Source of the DNA: an uncultured Lachnospiraceae bacterium
GTDB taxonomy: Bacteria; Bacillota; Clostridia; Lachnospirales; Lachnospiraceae
Length of the DNA stretch: 64,000 nucleotides
NCBI GenBank assembly: GCA_910580015.1
Contig: CAJTVT010000007.1
Location: 1-64,000 of the forward strand
Reading direction: 5' to 3'
Part shown: positions 58,704 through 64,000 of the stretch, one piece after another
Layout of the letters: each line of letters opens with the position of its first letter
Position numbering within the stretch: position 1 is the first letter of the stretch
Made by a program: the position numbers and the translations under genes
Notes under the pieces: generated by a model
Database searches by the model: none
Seen by the model: only the letters and a program-made list of their open reading frames with translations
Told to the model about the DNA's origin: nothing

Positions 58704-61352
58704 CTAAGCCATCTGTTTCAGGCGTTCTTCCACCTGAGCCATCATCTGTTCATATTTCACCAACTTCTCTTTCTCCTCTTGCACCTTCTGTTCTGGCGCT
58801 TTACTTAGAAATTTCTCATTGGACAACATTCCCTTGGAACGGGACAACTCTTTTGTCAGCCGCTCTTTCTCTTTTAATAGGCGTTCCTTCTCTTTTTCAA
58901 AATCCACCAAATCTTCCAGCGGAAGATAAACAACAGCACCTGGAATCACCACAGACACAGCATCATCACCGATACCTGACCGATCTGTCTGCACATGTAC
59001 CTCACTGGCACTAGCCAGTATACGGTAAGCACTTTTCATCTCTTCAAAAACTGTTTTCAATTCCTCGTTCTGGGTTACAATAAATACGTTTGCTTTTTTG
59101 CTAGGTGGAACTTCCATATCTGTCCTTGTATTACGGATGCCTTTTACCAGATCTTTCACATGTTCCACTGCCTCCTCTGCCTGAGGGAACTGCCATGCTT
59201 CCTGATATTCTGGCCACTGGGACAACATAATCGTTGCTTCTTCCCCTTGCAAAGTACAAAAAATTTCCTCTGTGATAAAAGGCATATAGGGGTGAAGCAG
59301 CTTCAGTGCCTGGATCAAAACCGTCTCCAATGTCCACATTGCCACTCTAGCAGATTCCAAATTTTCTTCTTTCTTAAATGTCCTTGTCTTGGCAATCTCA
59401 ATGTACCAGTCACAAAACTCATCCCAGATAAAATCATACACTTTCTGAACAGCGATCCCAAGTTCAAATTTATCCATATTTTCAGTCACATCTCTAGTCA
59501 GCGTATTCACTTTTGATAAAATCCACTGATCTTCCAACTCAAGCTGGCTAAGCTTTGGCTCCTGCAATCGCTCCTCTCCAATATTCATCAAAATGAAACG
59601 GGACGCATTCCACACCTTATTGGCAAAATTCCGAGATGCCTCCACACGCTCCCAATAGAATCTCATATCATTTCCAGGAGCATTGCCCGTGATCAGAGTC
59701 AGACGCAATGCATCTGCGCCATATTTCTCAATCACCTCCAAAGGATCAATTCCATTTCCCAGAGATTTGCTCATTTTACGCCCCTTAGAATCCCGCACCA
59801 GGCCATGGAACAGAACTGTTTTAAATGGCGCCTCTTTCATCTGTTCATAACCTGAGAAGATCATACGGATTACCCAGAAGAAAATAATGTCATATCCTGT
59901 CACCAACACATCATTCGGATAAAAATAATCCAAATCCTCTGTATTTTCAGGCCATCCCAGAGTGGAAAACGGCCAAAGTGCAGATGAAAACCAGGTGTCC
60001 AAGGTATCCTCATCCTGGGTCATATGGGTACATCCACACTTCGGACATTTGCCCGGATTTTCCTCTGCCACCACAAATTCTCCACAATCCGCGCAATAGT
60101 AGGCAGGAATCCGGTGTCCCCACCAGAGCTGTCTGGAAATGCACCAGTCACGAATATTGTCTGTCCAGTTAAAGTATGTCTTATCCATACGCTCTGGAAG
60201 CAGCTTGATTTCGCCATTCTTTACTGCCTCCACTGCTGGTTTGATCAGTTCATCCATCTTCACAAACCACTGTTGTTTCACCATCGGCTCCACCGTCGTA
60301 TTGCAACGGTCATGGGTTCCAACATTGTGAGAATGAGGTACCACCTTTACCAACAATCCCTGCTCTTTTAATTCTTCCACCATCTGCTTTCTGGCTTCAT
60401 AACGATCCATTCCCGCATATTTGCCACCATTTTGATTGATGGTAGCATCATCATTCAATACGTTGATCTCTGGCAGATTATGGCGTTTTCCAACCTCAAA
60501 ATCATTTGGATCATGGGCTGGCGTAATCTTCACACAGCCAGTTCCAAATTCTTTGTCTACATAATGATCTGCCACCACTGGGATCTCACGTCCCACCAGG
60601 GGAAGAACCAACGTTTTTCCAATAATATCTTGATACCGCGCATCTTCTGGATTGACTGCTACCGCCGTATCACCTAAGAGCGTCTCTGGCCTGGTGGTTG
60701 CAATTTCCACAAACCTTCCAGACTCACCCTTTACTGGATAGTTAATATGCCAGAAAAATCCATCTTGCTCCTCATGCTCCACTTCTGCATCTGAAATGGA
60801 AGTTTTGCACACTGGACACCAATTTACTATTCTGGATCCTTTGTAAATCAAACCTTTTTCATACAATTTGATAAATACCTGTTTTACTGCCTCTGAACAT
60901 CCCTGATCCATGGTAAAACGTTCTCTGTCCCAATCTGCGGAGGAACCTAACTTCTTCAATTGCCGAATAATGCGCCCGCCATACTCTTCTTTCCATTCCC
61001 AGGCTTTTTCCAAAAATCCTTCTCTACCAAGTTCCTTCTTGTCAATTCCCTGCTCTTTCAAAGCTTCAATCACTTTTACTTCTGTTGCAATAGACGCATG
61101 GTCCGTCCCTGGCTGCCACAGCGCGTTATATCCCTGCATTCGCTTGTAACGGATTAGAATATCCTGCATTGTATTATCAAGAGCATGCCCCATATGAAGC
61201 TGTCCAGTTATATTGGGGGGCGGCATCACAATGGTAAATGGTTTCCTGTTTCGGTCTACTTTGGCATGAAAATATTTATTCTCTTCCCATTTCTGATATA
61301 GACGATCCTCAATGTCTTTCGGATCATAGGTTTTCGCCAATTCTTTGTTCAT
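58704..61352 (-). CDS. valS: Valyl-tRNA synthetase
   Basis: An 882-aa class I synthetase charging tRNA-Val, with editing domain. HIGH motif in PPPNITGQLHMGHAL, editing segment ATTRPETLLGDTAVAVNP, KMSKS in DSKGRKMSKSLGNG, a zinc-binding CPKCGCTHM, and the C-terminal coiled coil (LLKEKERLTKELSRSKGM). The ATG at 61352 has GAAGGAGAG upstream. Its leader is long (about 255 nt) but has no T-box; instead it holds a large palindrome. Confidence 0.98.
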   Translation of the reverse strand: MNKELAKTYDPKDIEDRLYQKWEENKYFHAKVDRNRKPFTIVMPPPNITGQLHMGHALDNTMQDILIRYKRMQGYNALWQPGTDHASIATEVKVIEALKEQGIDKKELGREGFLEKAWEWKEEYGGRIIRQLKKLGSSADWDRERFTMDQGCSEAVKQVFIKLYEKGLIYKGSRIVNWCPVCKTSISDAEVEHEEQDGFFWHINYPVKGESGRFVEIATTRPETLLGDTAVAVNPEDARYQDIIGKTLVLPLVGREIPVVADHYVDKEFGTGCVKITPAHDPNDFEVGKRHNLPEINVLNDDATINQNGGKYAGMDRYEARKQMVEELKEQGLLVKVVPHSHNVGTHDRCNTTVEPMVKQQWFVKMDELIKPAVEAVKNGEIKLLPERMDKTYFNWTDNIRDWCISRQLWWGHRIPAYYCADCGEFVVAEENPGKCPKCGCTHMTQDEDTLDTWFSSALWPFSTLGWPENTEDLDYFYPNDVLVTGYDIIFFWVIRMIFSGYEQMKEAPFKTVLFHGLVRDSKGRKMSKSLGNGIDPLEVIEKYGADALRLTLITGNAPGNDMRFYWERVEASRNFANKVWNASRFILMNIGEERLQEPKLSQLELEDQWILSKVNTLTRDVTENMDKFELGIAVQKVYDFIWDEFCDWYIEIAKTRTFKKEENLESARVAMWTLETVLIQALKLLHPYMPFITEEIFCTLQGEEATIMLSQWPEYQEAWQFPQAEEAVEHVKDLVKGIRNTRTDMEVPPSKKANVFIVTQNEELKTVFEEMKSAYRILASASEVHVQTDRSGIGDDAVSVVIPGAVVYLPLEDLVDFEKEKERLLKEKERLTKELSRSKGMLSNEKFLSKAPEQKVQEEKEKLVKYEQMMAQVEERLKQMA

Positions 61353-61384
61353 GATTTTCTCTCTCCTTCTAGAAAATTGAGCTG

Positions 61385-61563
61385 TCGCACTCATAAATTC
61401 ATTTGTTCAAAAGGTCTTGCCGCTCATGCGGCAAAGACAGAATGCACAAAAATCACTCTGGGAAGCTAAATTTCCAAGATAATTTTTGTGCATTTTGTTT
61501 GCATTGCTTCGCAATGTAAACCTTTTGAACAAATCTATGCCTTGTACGTTATGTTAGTGCGAA
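61385..61563. repeat. Large palindromic element in the valS leader
   Basis: Arms TTTGTTCAAAAGG / CCTTTTGAACAAA (61402-61533), inner TGCACAAAAAT / ATTTTTGTGCA, two small hairpins TTGCCGC-TCAT-GCGGCAA and GCATTGC-TTC-GCAATG, and outer TCGCACT / AGTGCGA. It is noncoding and has no second copy here. Confidence 0.75.
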
Positions 61564-61614
61564 AGCCCCTTGTTCATACAGTATATCTAATCGCCTTTTC
61601 CTTCATCCTAAAAG

Positions 61615-61643
61615 ATCTTAAAAGCTTACAAATCAATTGTCAA
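61615..61643 (-). promoter_or_regulatory. Sigma-A promoter of valS
   Basis: TTGACA, a 17-bp spacer and TAAGAT on the minus strand. Start near 61608, giving a leader of about 255 nt that includes the palindrome. Confidence 0.7.
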
Positions 61644-61661
61644 GTAGTTCTTTTAAATATT

Positions 61662-64000
61662 TCAGATTTCTTCTTCCACCATACTTTTATTACTGTAAAA
61701 CAGGTCATAAATACAGGGCACTACCACCAACGTCATTAACGTTCCATAAATCATTCCACCAATGGTAACAATCGCCATGGGCCTTGACATATCTGAGCCC
61801 ATATCGTGTCCAAATGCAGTGGTAACCATTGCAAGAATCGTGGTCATTGCAGTCATCAAAATCGGACGCAAACGTGTCTTACCAGCCGTAATAATCGCTT
61901 CTCGTTTCTCCACGCCTTCTCGTCTAAGTTGGTTAATATATTCCACCATAACGATACCATTGTTCACGATGATACCCACCAGCATAATAAATCCAATCAT
62001 AGCGATAATACTTAATTCATTGTTTGTAACCAGCAAAGCCCCAAATCCCCCTGTAAGAGCCAATGGAACTGTAAACAAAATAATGAATGGCGCCTTTAAA
62101 GACTGAAATTGTGCTACCATAATCAGATAGATAAAAGCAATCGCCAATACAAGCATCAACATTAACTGTTCCATAGCTTCATTGATGCTCTCATCCTCTC
62201 CTGTCATTTCAATGGTATATCCCTCTGGCAATTCATACTGCGCCACTGCTTTCTGCACTGCGTCTCCTACAAGCCCTACATTATAACCGGTGGCAATGGC
62301 CGAAGATACTGTTACGTACCGCTCCTGTCCCTCTCTGGAAATAGAACGCATGCTATCCAGTTCCTGGAACTGTGCCACATCAGAAAGAGAGATCTCCGAT
62401 TCTTCTCCCGTTTCTTTCTCTTTATAAGTAAATGTCAGTTCCTTAAGGGCATCCATGGATGCCTCACTCTGAGCCACACTTTTAAGATACACATCATAGT
62501 CCTTTATATCTGTGGAAATCGTGGCATCCGCAGTCTCATTCTCCATCTGTTCATACACAAGCTGGTAAATCTGTGCCACCGTCATGCCATATTTTGCGGC
62601 TTTCTCTTTGTTTACTGTAATACGAAATTCTCTCTCTGACTCCTCCATTCCCGTAGAGACTTCCGCTGTACCTTGTACTTTCGATACAATCTCTTTTATA
62701 TCTGCTGCAATCTTTTGCAATTTCTCTAAATCACGTCCCCGTATCTGTACGGAGAGACCATTACCTGCCAACATTCCCATATCCATAGAAGAACTGCTGA
62801 TATTGATCTCACCTTCAAGTCCCTCTGTCAATTCGGTGATCTGCTCTGTAAGTTCCTCATTGGACAATTTCTTTTCTTCCTTTAAAATAATATACAACGT
62901 AATATTATTGCCACTGCTGCTACCTCCCATCAGGCTGGAAGCGATGCCTCCCCCTCCTGCCATGGCACCGATGGATTCCACATCGTCAATGGTTTGAATT
63001 ATTTCTGTTACCTGATCCGCAAGTTCACAAGCCTCTGCAAACTCCGCTTCCTCTGGGGGAGTGATTTCCACGGTCATCTGTGTGCTCTCCATATCTGGCA
63101 TAAAAATCACACCTTTTGCCAAAGACGCCTGCATACTTCCCACCAACAATGCCACCATCACGAACAGCACTAACAACTTTACCTTCAACAATTTCTCCAG
63201 GATTGCCCCATAAATCTCCTGGAATTTTTCGAACCAGGGGTGACGGATTTCTCTGGCTTTTTTCAACATTTTTGCCCCCATCATAGGAACGAATGTCAAA
63301 GCGATCAAGAGACTTGCTAACAACGTATATGCAATGGTCAGTCCCATATCCACAAAAAGTTGTCTTGTGATTCCCTCGGTAAACACAATTGGTGCAAACA
63401 CACAGACAGTGGTCAACGTAGATGCTGTAATAGCGCCACTGACCTGCCTAGCACCTTCTATTGCTGCTCTTTTGGCAGACACTCCTTCTCCTCGCATTCG
63501 GTAAATATTCTCTATGACCACGATGGAGTTATCCACAAGCATACCAATTCCCAATGCTAGACCAGATAGGGATATCATGTTCAGGGTAACACCGCTGAAA
63601 TACATCAGCACCACCGCAAAAATTACAGAGACTGGGATCGAACAAGCAATCACCAGGGTTGGTTTGATATCCTTTAAAAACACTAACAAAATAAGAATGG
63701 CAAGAATTGCGCCAAATATCATATTATTTAGCACAGAATCTACAATCATATCTATGTAAATGCCCTGATCCATCAATACTGACACAGAAAGATTCTCATT
63801 GCTTTTCTTAAGACTATCAAATTTGTTATAAATCCTGTGAGTTACATCTCCTGTGGAATATCCGGTCTGTTTTTCCACAGACAGAATAACTCCTGGATTG
63901 CCGTTTAACCGCGCATAGGAATCCTTTGAATTATCTGTGACAGCAATATCTGCCACATCGGAAAGATGAATGACTTCCACACCATCCATACCAAGATCCA
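61662..64000 (-). CDS. RND-family efflux permease (AcrB/SwrC-like), N-terminus beyond window
   Basis: C-terminal about 779 residues of a proton-driven RND pump. After DLGMDGVEVIHLSDVADI the membrane domain begins (IFGAILAILILLVFLKDIKP), then the RND hallmark GLALGIGMLVDNSIVVIENI with acidic residues in helix 4, a large periplasmic-type loop (about residues 335-560), and the second helix set (LALTGGFGALLVTNNELSII, MLVGIIVNNGIVMVEYINQL). It ends KSMVEEEI. In Gram-positives such pumps (YerP/SwrC) export lipopeptides or lipids. The N-terminal part and any adaptor gene lie beyond the right edge. Confidence 0.92.
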   Translation of the reverse strand, partial: DLGMDGVEVIHLSDVADIAVTDNSKDSYARLNGNPGVILSVEKQTGYSTGDVTHRIYNKFDSLKKSNENLSVSVLMDQGIYIDMIVDSVLNNMIFGAILAILILLVFLKDIKPTLVIACSIPVSVIFAVVLMYFSGVTLNMISLSGLALGIGMLVDNSIVVIENIYRMRGEGVSAKRAAIEGARQVSGAITASTLTTVCVFAPIVFTEGITRQLFVDMGLTIAYTLLASLLIALTFVPMMGAKMLKKAREIRHPWFEKFQEIYGAILEKLLKVKLLVLFVMVALLVGSMQASLAKGVIFMPDMESTQMTVEITPPEEAEFAEACELADQVTEIIQTIDDVESIGAMAGGGGIASSLMGGSSSGNNITLYIILKEEKKLSNEELTEQITELTEGLEGEINISSSSMDMGMLAGNGLSVQIRGRDLEKLQKIAADIKEIVSKVQGTAEVSTGMEESEREFRITVNKEKAAKYGMTVAQIYQLVYEQMENETADATISTDIKDYDVYLKSVAQSEASMDALKELTFTYKEKETGEESEISLSDVAQFQELDSMRSISREGQERYVTVSSAIATGYNVGLVGDAVQKAVAQYELPEGYTIEMTGEDESINEAMEQLMLMLVLAIAFIYLIMVAQFQSLKAPFIILFTVPLALTGGFGALLVTNNELSIIAMIGFIMLVGIIVNNGIVMVEYINQLRREGVEKREAIITAGKTRLRPILMTAMTTILAMVTTAFGHDMGSDMSRPMAIVTIGGMIYGTLMTLVVVPCIYDLFYSNKSMVEEEI

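Noticed and set aside
61353..61610. T-box riboswitch for valS
   Set aside because: No AGGGTGG-type antiterminator box or usual Stem I motifs could be found by eye in the leader.

Overview
The window reads as chromosome from a spore-forming, gut-type Clostridia, most likely Lachnospiraceae. The basis is a spoIIAA-spoIIAB-sigF cluster running into spoVA genes, LL-diaminopimelate aminotransferase (dapL) next to dapF, many ABC-2 exporters with their own two-component systems, strong AGGAGG ribosome sites, and large secreted Big2/FN3 polysaccharide-degrading enzymes. The genus cannot be fixed from sequence alone. There are no rRNA or tRNA genes, no CRISPR array, no transposase gene and no phage.

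Layout. 1-6605: a MerR regulator (cut by the window edge), a three-gene ABC-2 exporter, a toxin-antitoxin cassette behind a frameshifted HTH remnant, and an OmpR-type two-component system whose probable binding site lies in front of the exporter. 6785-9100: a secreted CAP-domain protein. 9443-12768: the glycolytic operon gap-pgk-tpiA. 12890-15385: a gene remnant, a Big2/NlpC-like secreted protein, a DUF4190-like membrane protein and a VanZ-like protein. 15660-17489: typA. 17748-21591: small regulators and uncharacterised genes around about 1 kb of repeat-rich DNA. 21865-27358: a second ABC-2 exporter divergent from a NarL-type two-component system, with a palindromic candidate operator between them. 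27386-28414: a SurA/PrsA-like lipoprotein. 28511-37325: a two-gene secreted polysaccharide locus whose first gene carries both GH30 and GH43 catalytic modules and appears aimed at type II arabinogalactan.

37686-44491: lysine/peptidoglycan precursor genes (dapL, dapF), glutamine synthetase with an ANTAR regulator, an orphan eukaryotic-type HisA, and guaB. 44563-53689: sporulation block, all on the minus strand: spoIIAA-spoIIAB-sigF, a small membrane protein, spoVAA-AB-AC, then a three-gene interruption (65-aa protein, MATE transporter, polysaccharide deacetylase), then spoVAD-AE and an Asn/Thr/Asp-rich lipoprotein. 54002-58573: TPR membrane protein, a 46-aa protein coupled to folC, folC, FapA/DUF342. 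58704-61352: valS. 61662-64000: C-terminal part of an RND efflux permease, cut by the window edge.

The most unusual features are (i) the GH30-CBM-GH43 arabinogalactan enzyme with a carbohydrate-binding-like domain lodged inside the GH30 barrel, (ii) several families of 120-180 bp palindromic, MITE-like intergenic elements without coding capacity, including one element lodged in another, (iii) the split spoVA operon, and (iv) several regulatory hairpins and palindromes in leaders. Eight consensus-like sigma-A promoters (six with 17-bp spacers upstream of housekeeping or catabolic genes) and many intrinsic terminators could be read directly.
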